From contig JAECUM010096275.1 of the NCBI GenBank assembly GCA_016617855.1, forward strand, positions 19,699 to 83,698: a stretch of DNA of 64,000 nt. The letters are read 5' to 3'. Of the stretch, positions 33,500 through 45,599 are shown in pieces. Position 1 is the first letter of the stretch. Every line of letters begins with the position of its first letter. Below the pieces are notes generated by a model that saw only the letters and a list, made by a program, of their open reading frames with translations, was not told the DNA's origin and did not search any database. Source of the stretch: Megalonaias nervosa. Its lineage: Eukaryota > Mollusca > Bivalvia > Unionida > Unionidae. The position numbers were made by a program, and so were the translations under genes.

Positions 33500-35250
33500 G
33501 TGACATAATGTTAGAACTGTTCAAACTTAATACATGTTTTCTAGTGGCAAGAAGTGTTTATTTGTCACTTGATGAAGAACACAGTCAGGCATTTGAAAAA
33601 TATTTAGTGCATTGCTTACTCATTTCATACCATTGTCAGCCTACTTGAAAAAGACTGAACAGTGCAGGCTGTTAAGTAGTATGTAGATATTCTGTCCAAA
33701 CGAGGTATGACATGCATTATTCTTACTGCACACAGTCCTGTTTGTAACGACCCTCAAGAGGAGTGGTGAAATATGTTAGCTAAAATGGAGTTTCATTAAA
33801 AATAGAAGAAATACATGGATTGTATTTCCTTTGGGACACAATATGGACTTTGTTTAATCTGGAACTCTGTTAAATCTAAATTTGTTTTTGCATTACTTTT
33901 CCAAGATTTCACCAGAGATCATTAGGTTCCCACAGTTGCAAGTTGGTCCTCCATAAATCGTAGTGTCCATTCTTTATGTCTAAAGTTTTCCAGCAAACAG
34001 CAAGTTCATGTACTTTGTTATTTACTGTTAATCAAGTATGCTGCTTTGATTTTTGGCATGCTGTACTGTTTCATTTTGAACAGAGTTGTAACCCTTTTCA
34101 TTTACAAAACTGTTGACTTCATAATTTCGCCATAGTTTTTGTGTAATATTTTGCAATAATATGAGCTATGCAGGGTATCAATTTTATTGCATTCTTTTCT
34201 GCCAAGATACTGCATGTGAGAGTTTTGTTTATTTATTAGGCCCTTTGTCTTATAATGGGGATGATTTGATGAATTGTTGACAGGTAAGCAAATGGAATTT
34301 ATTATAACTGTATAACAGTCAAGAAAATCTTAATAGAGTATGTACAAAGAATTGTGACCATGCATCAGCCATTTCATGCAAACTGCTGTTTTTGTGTAGA
34401 GCGGGAGGGCAGTATTTTGGATAATCAGTGATGCCAGAAATAGCCACATGCATACTTTGTTTCTTCAAACTTTGTGATGTTAGACCAACATTGCTGACAT
34501 TTTTTCAGAATCCAGTAGTCCAAGGAAAAGTAAGTTAAATAAATTACTTGTCCATATAAAAAAGCAACTTGTCTATATTTTTTTATAGTTGGAAAGAATA
34601 GTGAAGACAGTATTGTTACAATATTTGTTTTTATTTAGCTGTTCCTAAACACATGCAGTGGGTTATGGAGCTGTACTTGATGAAATTTTGACTTGTCTTC
34701 TTTTTGTAGTAAAAGGTAGACTAAGACTATTCAAGTTAAAAAACAGTAAAGTTTACACAACCCTGTAAGTAATTTATTCTTGTTTTGATGTGAATGATTA
34801 TTTTGGCAATGAAAAGATAAATTAATTCTGAAAAAAGCTAAACTGTAAACAAGCACATTTACATATGGGTTCACTCGACACTGATTGCCATATTTTGATT
34901 TGTAATATGCACCCCTAATTTTGACCCAAAATGAGGTATAATAAAACCCCCGTTAATTCTGCCATATCCTGTGCATGTGATCTAATACATTTTATTCTTT
35001 GTAATTTCTCTCCGTTTTTGTAGTGCAACAATAGTCACTGATCATTTGGATAGTGCACTGATCATTTATTACACAACATTTGATTAGTTTACAATAAACC
35101 TCTGCTCAGCTGTTAGTATGTGGCACCCTGATCTTGACCAGTTTATTTCTTGACAGTAATCTTGAAAGAAAGAATAAAAAAACAAGCAATACTGATATCA
35201 TATCTTTGTAATTTTATGGTTGAACCTTTAACACTTTAACATTCACCTTG
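33500..35250. other. Intron, no feature recognised
   Basis: AT-rich DNA without motif-bearing frames or clear tandem structure. Confidence 0.45.
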
Positions 35251-35259
35251 TTGATAGAG

Positions 35260-35900
35260 TTCAGCCTGTTTGATCAGATTCCTCAGTTTCCTGTTCATCA
35301 TCATCAGTCTCAAAAAGTCACTCCAAGTTCACATCTGTCATCATTACAGACATTGCTTCATAATGGCTCTCATCATTGTCTTCATTGTTGCACTTTTTGT
35401 GGTGTTCATGCGTAACGTATCTGCCCCACGAGACATCATCTTCTTTGCCATCCATTTATTTTCAGATGCAGCAATTTTTGAAGGGATGGATGATGATGCT
35501 CAGATCTGGCTTAGTCGATGCATCCACAATTGATTGGTAGATGTTGGTCAGCTTGGGTTTCATCCTTCTTCAGGCTGCATAAATGTGTGCTAGTTGTTAG
35601 CATACCACTCAGACCATTTTATTCTGAGCATTTTTTTCATGGGCATGTTGATGGTGACATCTAAGGGCTGGAGCATTAATGTCATAGTGCCAGAAAGTAT
35701 GCCTAGAGTGGTCAGATGGTCAGTCTTTAGCAGATCCTTGACATGGTCCAACCTGTGGCATCGGACAGCATTTAGAACCATTAGGCTTTTTCTGGTGTAA
35801 CCACCAGGTCATTTTCCCATGCATTCATTAAACAGTCTTTCATCTGTGTTTTGTCAATCCATCCCTTCTTCTGGTACCAGATGAGGATCCCTTTTGGTCA
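35260..35900 (-). pseudogene. pogo/Tigger-like DDE transposase relic
   Basis: On the minus strand from about 35890: WYQKKGWIDKTQMKDCLMNA (compare the K.GWM....M..WL segment of DDE_1 transposases). Then, after frame changes, HRLDHVKDLLK, and LQPLDVTINMPMKKMLRIKW followed by SEWYANN. The block LQPLDVS.N.P.K..L...W.EW is a hallmark of the DDE_1 (pogo/Tigger/jerky) family. Further minus-strand acidic sequence down to about 35270 could be the degraded C-terminus. No terminal inverted repeats were assigned. A short plus-strand frame over the same bases (35594-35800) is a shadow. Confidence 0.65.
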
Positions 35901-36628
35901 TTGTAGTTGTGCTGATGTTGTTGGTCTGTTTCATTTGGATAGTGGTGTCGGATGAAAGATCATATGACAATGGAATTCAGTCAGCATTTCATATATGGCT
36001 TAACTAAAGGTTGTATCTTTTGCACTGTTTAATATTGAATAGCTGGAAATTTTCAGCAATTTTGTCCTCATAATCTTCTAGCAGCTTGTGGGTTATATGC
36101 ATGCATTGCCATATTGTTACACTATGCCATCACAGAAATGTATAGACCCAGCTCACAGACCCATGTAGCTATTTTCTTAAGTTTTGCAGTCAGTTTTGCC
36201 TGAAAGTGAACATCTGTTGTGGATACTGAAATTCACTGTCTTCTACCATTCAAGGACTCTACTTTCTATGTCCAAATGATTTGTGCTTGTCCCTCTGTCT
36301 GCCTGTTTTGTCGTCAGCATTTTCTTAAGTCTTTCTTTCATTCTTCTCAACTCCCTAACAGACAACTCTCATAGATTGAACTCCCTCACTCATAGTGGAT
36401 TTGTTACTGTCTGCTTCTCAATAAGCAGTAATGGTTAGCTTGTCTATCACAGTGCATGAGTTTCTGACATGACCCATGTTGATACTTTGTCTGTATTCAT
36501 TCTAATTCAAGATGGAACACTGGATGCTGTGTGAAAGTTCAGGTCCAGAGTTTTTACTTATTTGGACTTAGTCTATCAGAACACATGAAATTTATCTCAG
36601 TGTCCAAACTAGAATTTAAGAGGACTAT

Positions 36629-37042
36629 GCCTCATAATTATATTTGGCACCTCAAAACTTTAGCATCGTAATTATATTTGGCATCTCAAAGCTGTAGCAT
36701 CATAATTATATTTGGCATATCAAAGCTTTAGCATCATAATTATATTTGGCATCTCAAAGCTTTAGCATCATAATTATATTTGGCATCTCAGAGCCTTAGC
36801 ATCATAATTATATTTGGCACCTCAAAGCTGTAGCATCATAATTATATTTGGCATATCAAAGCTTTAGCATCATAATTATATTTGGCATGTCAAAGCTTTA
36901 GCATCATAATTATATTTGGCATCTCAGAGCCTTAGCATCATAATTATATTTGGCATCTCAAAGCTGTAGCATCATAATTATATTTGGCATATCAAAGCTT
37001 TAGCATCATAATTATATTTGGCATCGCAAAGCTTTAGCATCA
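36629..37042. repeat. 34-bp minisatellite, ~12 copies, with 4-unit higher-order pattern
   Basis: Unit core is GCATCATAATTATATTTGGC plus a variable 14-base part. The variable parts cycle in order ctgtag, catatc...ctttag, catctc/gtc...ctttag, cagagccttag, starting at the second unit. This gives nearly three rounds of a ~136-bp higher-order unit. Confidence 0.9.
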
Positions 37043-37666
37043 GATATTGTGGTGTAAGATCAGAAGTAAAAGGTCTGAAGAGAAGTAAGTAAATTGCAAA
37101 TGTACACTGAAAGAGCATTGTAATTATGTTTAGCACATCAATGCTTCAATCATCTCTGAGTACCTTGAAAAGACACTACTGAGTCAGTGAAGCATTGATC
37201 ACCATATAACCACAAAGAAATATCAGATACTGAGATTTAAGATGAGAAATAAAACTTAGAATGAAGTTAATTATCAAAGGAATGCAAAAGTGTTGGCCAT
37301 TTTCCTACATAAGCTTATTATAATTTGTTTTGGGGTACATGTTAATGTTACCATAACAGGCAAACTGTGATCATGAAAAAGATGTCCTCTAAATGTGCCT
37401 ATGATGAGAACACTAACACTACTTGAATTCTATAGATTATGTTTCAGTTCAACCATAAATTAGGAAATTGAGTAAATATTGAAAACATGTATTACACAGT
37501 TATCAAAAATTGAATATTTCCAGGTATGGTAATCATGTGCTTGTTTTGCATTCTCCTAATTTATTGTTTCTTTTTAGTCCACATTTAAACTTTATGATTC
37601 ATTAGTTTATTAATGATCAGTTATGTGGACTTATAATATTTAACATATTGTTTTATCATTGGACAG
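37043..37666. other. Intron, no feature recognised
   Basis: AT-rich DNA between the 34-bp array and the penultimate exon. Confidence 0.5.
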
Positions 37667-37802
37667 GATAAAGTTGTACGTGGATGTGAAAAAGAACTTT
37701 GTACACTCACGGATTTTAAGAAAGCTATAAGCAAGTATACAGTACAGAAGAAGGAGTATGAATCTTTGTGTGCATCAAATACATTGGGAGAAACAGCCAA
37801 AG
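37667..37802 (+). CDS. ACP6: ACP6-like histidine acid phosphatase, penultimate exon
   Basis: The acceptor ACAG ends at 37666 and the donor GTGAGA starts at 37803. The exon holds 45 codons plus the first base (G) of a codon finished by the terminal exon. It encodes DKVVRGCEKELCTLTDFKKA, then ISKYTVQKKEYESLC. The RGC...LC.L..F pattern and the final Y..LC match the ACP6 C-terminal region (RGCPDGLCPL...YHALC), whose cysteines are typical of the family. The following intron is only 1,591 bp, against 5.8-11.6 kb for the others, and is half filled by a minisatellite. Confidence 0.9.
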
Positions 37803-37916
37803 GTGAGATTAAATTTCTGTCTTATACAATTGTTCACAGGAATTTCTTCAAAAGAAAATATTTGCTGTTTTTAATAAGATTGGTGAATAGCAGTCGTTCA
37901 TATAATCAGCCACCTA

Positions 37917-38690
37917 TCAGTCAGCAGTTATTGGTCATAGCAACAGTCAGCAATTATTGGTCATAGCGTCAGTCAGCAGTTATTAGTTATAGCATCAGTC
38001 AGCAGCTATTAGTCATAGCATCAGTCAGCAGCTATTAGTCATAGTATCAGTCAGCAGCAATTCGTCAAAGCATCAGTCAGCAGCTATTTGTCAAAGCATG
38101 TCAGAAGCTACTAGTCATAGCATGAGTCAGAAGCTTTTAGTCATAGCATGAGTCAGCAGCTATTAGTCAAAGCACCAGTCAGAAGCTATTAGTCATAGCA
38201 TCAGTCAGCAGCTTTTAGTCATAGCATGAGTCAGCAGCTATTAATCATAGCATCAGTCAGAAGCTGTTAGTCATAGCATCAGTCAGAAGCTATTAGTCAT
38301 AGCATCAGTCAGCAGCTTTTAATCATAGTATCAAGTCAGCAGCTATTAGTCATAGCATCAATCAGAAGCTATTAGTCATAGCATCAGTCAGCAGCTTTTA
38401 GTCATAGTACCAGTCAGCAGCTGTAAGTCATAGCATCAGTAAGCAGCTATTAGTCATAGCATGAGTCAACAGCTTTTAGTCATAGCATCAGTCAGCAGCT
38501 ATTAGTCATAGCATCAGTCAGCAGCTTTTAGTCATAGCATCAGTCAGCAGCTATTAGTCATAGATTCAGTCAGCAGCTATTAGTCATGGCATCAGTAAGC
38601 AGCTATTAGTCATAGAATCAGTCAGCAGTTATAAGTCACCAGTCAGCAGCTATTTTTCATGGCATCAGCCAACAAGCTATTAGTCATAAC
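37917..38690. repeat. 26-bp minisatellite, ~30 copies, in the last intron
   Basis: Unit core is AGTCAGCAGCTATTAGTCAT followed by AGCATC, with point changes (AGAAGC, CTTTTAG, GAGTC) and occasional indels. It starts only 115 bp after the donor of the penultimate exon and fills about half of the 1,591-bp last intron. Confidence 0.92.
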
Positions 38691-39200
38691 ATTTTTAACT
38701 ATAAGCAATCTTGCAGCAGTACATTTATTCGTAACCATAGCCTGTTATATCCAAAGAAAAAAAATTACAAATGTATCAAATGTGGGTGCCCTATTAATTT
38801 TCTTATTACTGCCAAATGTTGTATTGCCTATTTAAGAGAGGCTATATGGAATGATCTGCCAGTGTTTAGACAATCACATTTAGAAACTTTTCAAAAAATG
38901 GAATATATAAAACACATGAAGGGATTCTGAAATACACTCCAACATAAAACAATACATTAAGGTTCATGACAGTTTATGAAATATGCAAGACCAAAAAATT
39001 ATCACTTGTGCTTGAAAAGTTGGTCAATGTGACCTGCCTTTCCTTAGATGTGTAGTACCTTCCAAAATGAATGCACCTAGAAAGCTTAATGACAACATTG
39101 ACATGGCATTCAGCTCACAACAATAAAAACAGCAACATTATTGAGCATAGTCTGGGACACTTGAGACAAATGCATAAAACATAGTGTTGACGTCAGTGCC
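38691..39200. other. Rest of last intron, no feature recognised
   Basis: AT-rich DNA between the 26-bp array and the ~50-bp acceptor repeat. Confidence 0.5.
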
Positions 39201-39393
39201 AAAAGAGATGACAGCATTTAATCCATTATTTACTACTTATTTTCAGTTATTCAGGAGATGACAACACTTAATCCATTATTTTCTACATAATTTCAGAAAT
39301 TCAGGAGATGACAGCTTTTAATCAATGTACTATTTATTTTTAGAAATTCAGGAGATGACAGTATTTAATCCATTATGTATTACTTAATTTCAG
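39201..39393 (+). repeat. ~50-bp tandem repeat duplicating the terminal-exon splice acceptor
   Basis: About four units with a 47-50 bp period carry the core (A/T)TTCAGGAGATGACA followed by a TTTAATCCATTA-like stretch. Acceptor AG dinucleotides end at 39246, 39296, 39343 and 39393 (the last is the terminal exon). Each is followed by ..ATTCAGGRGATG, so splicing from the penultimate exon would enter all four in the same frame. The three upstream copies would give tails of 14, 15 and 14 residues, stopping at 39288, 39341 and 39385. A partial older unit lies at 39201-39240. Confidence 0.8.
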
Positions 39394-39458
39394 TTATTCA
39401 GGGGATGGTGAAGGATGATGAAACAAAGGAGCGATCTAATACTCCAGTAGGAATGTAG
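39394..39458 (+). CDS. ACP6: ACP6-like histidine acid phosphatase, terminal coding exon
   Basis: The acceptor is AATTTCAG ending at 39393. The first two bases complete a Val codon, and the exon then encodes IQGMVKDDETKERSNTPVGM and a TAG stop at 39456-39458. The tail is acidic to polar, like the short variable tail after the last Cys in ACP6. It is the most distal of four consecutive near-copies of the acceptor plus exon start (see the repeat at 39201-39393). I choose it as the principal end because its downstream sequence is not part of the repeat and gives the longest tail. Transcript evidence would be needed to say which copy is used. No obvious AATAAA signal was found in the next few hundred bases. 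Confidence 0.7.
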
Positions 39459-40295
39459 ATCTCCAGTTCTTTTTGCAATCCTACCAGAAATGTGCCTTAT
39501 ATATTTACAGCCAGGATTAGCAGATAGCAAGATAAAGGCATCTCTCCTTATACCAAGACTGCTTACCACAGGGACACTTTAATTTAGTCTTTTCCCATCC
39601 ATCCCTCTTTATTCATCCCTGTGTTTGGTAGGCATGTCTGTATTTACGTATATCCATCCATCTCAGGAAGTTTTAATTTGAATATCAGAAATCTTACTGT
39701 TATTGACCAACAAAAGTTGCAGAGATGATAACCAGTCAGGATTACCTGGAATTGTTAAGAATTTTTAGTGAAAATTACTCATTCTGATTTATATTGTTGA
39801 AATTACAGAAAACACAAATATTACGGAATATTAGTTTTTCACAGGAATTTTCTGTATGAACTCGGGTAGAGAGAAAAATACTTAAGCACCAACATGGTAC
39901 ACTGGTAAACTGAATATAGTTTCTCAGTGTAAAATGCAGTATATACTTAACAACGATTAAATTGATTAGACTGCAAACAGCTGACAATGGTGGGTAAGTT
40001 GAAAAGTAAAATGTATGCAGAAACTTCATTTTGAAACATTAATGTTTATGATTATTAATTTTGCCAAAAATATGTAAAGAATTCAAGGTATGAAATTGGA
40101 AGAATGGGAAGACATTTATTCTCATGAGACCTTAATTGTGATTAACTTTAAAAAGTATACATTGGCTTATAGGATGATTTGATACGATTTTTAAAAAGCT
40201 TATTATTTTTAATGAACATGTTATCTACTCAAGATGGGTTTCATAGATTTCAGAATAATTGGTGCTTGGATTCCTGATAAATGTACTTATGGTTT
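39459..40295 (+). other. Presumed 3' UTR and downstream flank of the ACP6-like gene
   Basis: Follows the TAG at 39456-39458. No canonical AATAAA was found close by, so the 3' end is undefined. No coding signal. Confidence 0.4.
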
Positions 40296-40735
40296 GGCAT
40301 CTCTGCATTTGGTAGGCATGTCTTCATCAGTATCATGATGACATCATTGCATTTGGTAGGCATGTCTTTATCAATGTAATGATACATCATTGCATTTGGT
40401 GGGCATGTCTTTATCAATGTAATGATGACATCATTGCATTTGGTAGGCATGTCTTTATCAATGTAATGATGACATCATTGCATTTGGTAGGCATGTCTTT
40501 ATCAATATAATGATGACAAATTTAAGAAGGCATCTCTGCATTCGGTAGGCATGTCTTTATCAATGTAATGATGACATCATTGCATTTGGTAGGCATGTCT
40601 TTATCAATGTAATGATGACATCATTGCATTTGGTAGGCATGTCTTTATCAATGTAATGATGACATCATTGCATTTGGTAGGCATGTCTTTATCCATATGG
40701 TGGTAACATTTTAAGTAGGCATGTCCATTTAATAG
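40296..40735. repeat. 44-bp minisatellite, ~9 copies
   Basis: Unit core is CATTTGGTAGGCATGTCTTT followed by ATCAATGTAATGATGACAT. Copy spacing is 44 bp (for example 40397, 40441, 40485). The array is interrupted near 40515 by AAATTTAAGAAGG and decays on the right. Confidence 0.9.
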
Positions 40736-40935
40736 GAATGTCTTCATTCATAAGGTGATAACATTTTATGATTTATATGGTATTTTAATTTCTTTTTAAA
40801 TAAGTTTTAGACTTAAGCTTTTTGCATCACAAAATTTTTTAAGTATGATTATCCATAAACCACTTGACCAAGCCAAATGAGAATTGGTTATTCATGTTTC
40901 TTTGATTATGTAGATAATTAGGTTTTCTTACATTA

Positions 40936-41015
40936 CACCACTCCCTCTTTAATCTGTGCCTGGACAACTCACTAACCTGCATAAAAGGACAGGTGGATCC
41001 CATTTCTTAAAGGTT
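40936..41015 (+). mobile_element. Left-end fragment of the TIR transposon family
   Basis: TA then CACCACTCCCTCTTTAATCTG and GTGGATCCCATTTCTTAAA align with the first ~80 bp of the element at 19535. No right end was found nearby, so it is a truncated copy or one with an unrecognised end. Confidence 0.65.
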
Positions 41016-41528
41016 TGCATCAAAAACTAAGAAATGAATGTGTAAACAAATATAACTATGATATGCAGAAGTCAAATTATATTGAATGTTCAGGATTCAC
41101 TCACTGTTGTAAGTTTAACCGTGATTATTGGCTGATATTAAAGGGGAATACAAATACATATAAACTGCCTGCTACAAGACATCTTAGCCTTGCATTTAGT
41201 AACTAGGACATCCAAGAGCATTTGGAATTCAATAGGATAAAAAAACAACAATAAGAAACAATTGCAACAGTACTGTTGGCTTGCTAAGCTGGCCTTAATC
41301 TGAGAACAAATGAGAATCCTTTGACATGATGACACAAGCTAATTAATAGGTTGTTGTCCTCCAGCTATTTTCAAGACATAAAAGGTGCCACCATGATGGT
41401 GATATTTGGGTAGGGAGTCTGCATAATTACTTGCTTAAATCACAGACCATCAAAATATTACCTGTAGTTAATATTGTGGCTTGCTGAAAAACAACTTAAT
41501 ATATATTGAAAAATTAATTATAAGTTGT

Positions 41529-41530
<2 letters not shown>

Positions 41531-41563
<33 letters not shown>
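41531..41563. repeat. (AT)n microsatellite
   Basis: Uninterrupted AT dinucleotide run of about 33 bases. Confidence 0.9.
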
Positions 41564-41571
<8 letters not shown>

Positions 41572-41827
41572 TTTCTCATGTTTTGCAACTCCTTCTTTAT
41601 TATTGCATGCATCCATAAGTACTCTTTGTCAAAATTAACTAGAAGAATATTATTAATTTATTGATTTTAATTGACATTTTAGGATGTCATAACTGTTAAT
41701 CTGTTATGATTGTATTTGTTCAGACAGTAAATACCATACTGATGCATCAGTGATGGTTGCTACCATCACCAATGTCCTGTTAAATGTTAACCAAAATTTG
41801 GTCTCAGTCTCTGTCTTTCATTCTCAC

Positions 41828-42435
41828 TTAGGATGCACTCTGTGTTTTCAGACCCTAGAGGTGTGTTTAAATTATTAGGCTGCAGTCTGTGTTTGCAGAC
41901 CCTAGAGGTGTATTTAAATTATTAGGCTGCAGTCTGTGTTTGCAGACTCTAGAGGTGTGTTTAAATTATTAGGCTGCAGGCTTGTTTGCAGACTCTAGAG
42001 GTGTATTTAAATTATTAGGCTGCAGTCTGTGTTTTCAGACCCTAGAGGTGTGTTTAAATTATTACGCTGCAGTATGTGTTTTCAGATCCTGGAGGTGTGT
42101 TTAAATTATTAGGCTGCAGTCTGTGTTTGCAGACCCTAGAGGTGTGTTTAAATTATTAGGTGTATTTAAATTATTAGGCTGCAGTCTGTGTTTTCAGACC
42201 CTAGAGGTGTGTTTAAATTATTATGCTGCAGTATGTGTTTTCAGACCCTAGAGGTGTATTGAAATTATTAGGCTGCAGTCTGTGTTTGCAGACCCTAGAG
42301 GTGTGTTTAAATTATTAGGCTGCAGGCTGTGTTTGCAGACCCTAGAGGTGTGTTTAAATTATTAGGCTGCAGGCTGTGTTTGCAGACCCTAGAGGTGTAT
42401 TTAAATTATTAGGCTGCACTCTGTGTTTGTTGACC
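41828..42435. repeat. 47-bp minisatellite, ~13 copies
   Basis: Unit core is TTAGGCTGCAGTCTGTGTTT followed by GCAGACCCTAGAGGTG and TTTAAATTA. Variants alternate TTTGCAGAC and TTTTCAGAC. One copy near 42145-42175 is a partial duplication of the AGGTGTATTTAAATTATT end. Confidence 0.92.
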
Positions 42436-42439
42436 CTGT

Positions 42440-44225
42440 TACCCACAAGTTATTGCAACAGAGGCATAATTTATTTTTAATATTTTTTTACATGTTTTTC
42501 AACCTAACTTTTGGACTTGGACATGTTTTTAGGTAAAGCCTTGCTGGCAAGTTTATGCAGAAATTATTAGATCTTGGCAAAAGACTTTTGGCATGCTTGT
42601 TTATGTACATATTTATATAGTGTAACTTTTTTTTGCAATTTTAATGATTTTTTTTGTACCATATTCGCTCTCTGGATTATAAATTTTGTCTGGTGGGGGT
42701 CATAAATGTGTTCACAGCACATGTCTGCTGATATAATCATAATGATATCAGTATAATCATAATGATGTCATCAGTGTTAAAGGTTTTGTTACATTTTCTG
42801 AAAGTTATCTAACAGAATGGTATATTAGGGTATGTTTTGTGGGTGAGACACATAGTTCTTCAGAACCACTGTGTGTCCTGTGTTATGACTATTCAGTTAT
42901 TTACTGTTTTAAAGCTGATTTAAGTTCCTTGTTCTTAAGTAAACGTTTTTGACATGTTGATAATTTTTAAAATATTACTGGTTTAATTTTGTGAGTATCA
43001 AACTGAAATTGCTATGTTTTATTATCGTTTCTGTCTGCCCTGTTAGTTTTTCTATTGGTCAGTATGTAGTTTTGCTATAAATTTTAGATATGTATTATAT
43101 ATGCATAAACTGGTAAACTGGTTGAGGTAAATATTCAGAAGAAAATTCAGATTTGAAGAAAAATTGAAATTTGTTACATGTAACATCAAGAGAATTGATA
43201 GAATAACATTCCAAATTTATTCTGTTAGAGATGCAAGAAGATGAAAAATTGAGTATTTCAATGTTTGATGTAATAACTTATTAAATTTGAGAGCAATGAA
43301 TTTTCTCTCTCGAAGTGCTGGTCATTTATTCAAAAAGGAGATAATTTACACCAAACAATTTTTTTTTATTAGAGTCCCAACAAACATATTATGAAGATAA
43401 TATCTGTGTACTTTCAAGCCATGGCAATGTTCCAAAAAAGTTACATACATATGTACATCCATCCATCCATCCATACGTACATACCATAGCTTCTGAAACA
43501 TTTATGCCTTTGCCAGCTATTTTTCCCTAAAATATTAACATAGCTGCAGAATGTTGATGAAATTTATTATAAAAGCATTTAATGTTGATGTTATTTTTCT
43601 TAAATTAAATCAAAATATTACTGTAGTTCATGAATTGGTGTTACAGAAAGTATGTAATTTTCTGGTCTGGATTTGCTGTTGCTTCTGTCTTAGTACTGTA
43701 GTATTACCTGTCCATTGGTCACTTTTCCCATTTCAGCTGTTTATTTTTTAAAAAGATATTTCTTTCATAGAAATTTAGTGTACACTACAACATTTTTTTG
43801 CCGCTCCTATGATATAAAAATTAATTTTCTGCAGTTTATTATAAGGCCTCAGAAACAGAGAACTTTCTTATCTGACATAGTTGGATTAACCTGATAGTGA
43901 ACTGACTCCCAAATTTGCAGGTAATAATGGCTAGATTGGTTGCTTCTTTTTTTCCTTTGACTCTAATTTAGGTCTAAATTTCATGTATGTTTTGTATGCT
44001 CTGACATATTCCCACACATCTCAATGCATGATTTTGAGAAATCTTGTGATTAGGATATAGACTTTCACACCTGCACATTCATATGATTTGGTGCTGTAGG
44101 GTGATTAAATAATTTGGAAAACATAGTGACTGAATAATTTTATGAAGTAATTATGGATATACTGTGACAGCCATTTTAGGTCATCAATCGCATATAACTG
44201 GCAAAATTGTGTGTTTTCGAAAGTC
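42440..44225. other. Intergenic region, no feature recognised
   Basis: AT-rich DNA. A short (ATCC)n run lies at about 43457-43476. Confidence 0.45.
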
Positions 44226-44227
44226 TT

Positions 44228-44261
44228 AATATGTATGTATGTCTGTCTGTCTGTCTGTATG

Positions 44262-44295
<34 letters not shown>

Positions 44296-44312
44296 TGTAT
44301 GTATGTATGTAT
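44228..44312. repeat. GTAT/GTCT tetranucleotide microsatellite
   Basis: Compound run: TATG repeats, a GTCT block at about 44242-44258, then about twelve GTAT units. Confidence 0.9.
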
Positions 44313-44389
44313 CAACATGAATATCTGACTGATCCAGTTGTATTGATGGCATTCTTTAGTCTAAATGAAAGATAGATACCTCTTTTCTC

Positions 44390-44610
44390 CATGTCAGTGG
44401 GGAGATATGAAGACCTATAATGTACCTATAAATCAAGGTATTTAATGTACCTATAACTCAGAGTCTATGCTTTTGGCTTGAAATCAGGGTCTAAGAGCCT
44501 ATAATGTACCTATAAATGAGGGTTTATGCCTTTGGTTAGAAATTGGTATGAAGGTCAATAATATACCTATAAATGGGGGTCTGTGCCTTTGGCTTGGAAT
44601 CTGGGTTTGG
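44390..44610. repeat. ~70-bp degenerate tandem repeat, 3 copies
   Basis: Copies share AATGTACCTATAAAT, a GGGTCTATGCCTTTGGCTTG-like segment and GAAATC. It lies directly left of the 85-bp array. Confidence 0.65.
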
Positions 44611-44656
44611 ATTTGTCCCATAAAATTACAAGTGTAACAAACAAGATAAATCCTGA

Positions 44657-45597
44657 TCTGCTCCCATGTTACAAAACAGTAAATCAAGCTTTGCTTTGTT
44701 TGCTGCATATACTGTATCTACATGCATATAATTCAAGTCAAACTGCTCCCATGTTATAAAACAGTAAATTAAGCTTTGCTTTGTTTGCTGCACATACTGT
44801 ATCTATATGCATATAATTCAAGTCAAACTGCTCCCATGTTATAAAACAGTAAATCAAGCTTTGCTTTGTTTGCTGCACATACTGTATCTATATGCATATA
44901 ATTTAAGTCAAACTGCTCCCATGTTATAAAACAGTAAATCAAGCTTTGCTTTGTTTGCTGCACATACTGTATCTATATGCATATAATTCAAGTCAAACTG
45001 CTCCAATGTTATAAAACAGTAAATCAAGCTTTGCTTTGTTTCCTGCACATCCTGTATCTACATGCATATAATTCAAGTCAAACTGCTCCCATGTTATAAA
45101 ACAGTAAATCAAGCTTTGCTTTGTTTGCTGCATATACTGTATCTACATGCATATAATTCAAGTCAAACTGCTCCCATGTTATAAAACAGTAAATCAAGCT
45201 TTGCTTTGTTTGCTGCACATACTGTATCTATATGCATATAATTCAAGTCAAACTGCTCCCATGTTATAAAACAGTAAATCAAGCTTTGCTTTGTTTCCTG
45301 CACATCCTGTATCTACATGCATATAATTCAAGTCAAACTGCTCCCATGTTATAAAACAGTAAATCAAGCTTTGCTTTGTTTGCTGCATATACTGTATCTA
45401 CATGCATATAATTCAAGTCAAACTGCTCCCATGTTATAAAACAGTAAATCAAGCTTTGCTTTGTTTACTGCACATGCTGTATCTACATGCATATAATTCA
45501 AGTCAAACTGCTCCCATGTTATAAAACAGTAAATCAAGCTTTGCTTTGTTTCCTGCACATACTGTATCTACATGCATATAATTCAAGTCAAACTGTT
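44657..45597. repeat. 85-bp minisatellite, ~11 copies, with higher-order pattern
   Basis: Exact 85-bp period (for example CAAGTCAAAC at 44734 and 44819). Core words are CTGCTCCCATGTTATAAAAC, AGTAAATCAAGCTTTGCTTT and TGCATATAATT. Variants by the TTTGCTGCAYATACTG segment appear in the order P Q Q Q R P Q R P Q' R', suggesting a 3-unit (255-bp) higher-order block. Confidence 0.93.
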
Positions 45598-45599
45598 CA

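Noticed and set aside
35270..35533. 87-codon hydrophobic plus-strand frame resembling a membrane peptide
   Set aside because: Antisense to the acidic C-terminal region of the pogo-like transposase relic, which explains the hydrophobic reading.
36629..45597. CRISPR-like arrays
   Set aside because: Units are contiguous tandem copies without unique spacers, in eukaryotic DNA with no cas genes.
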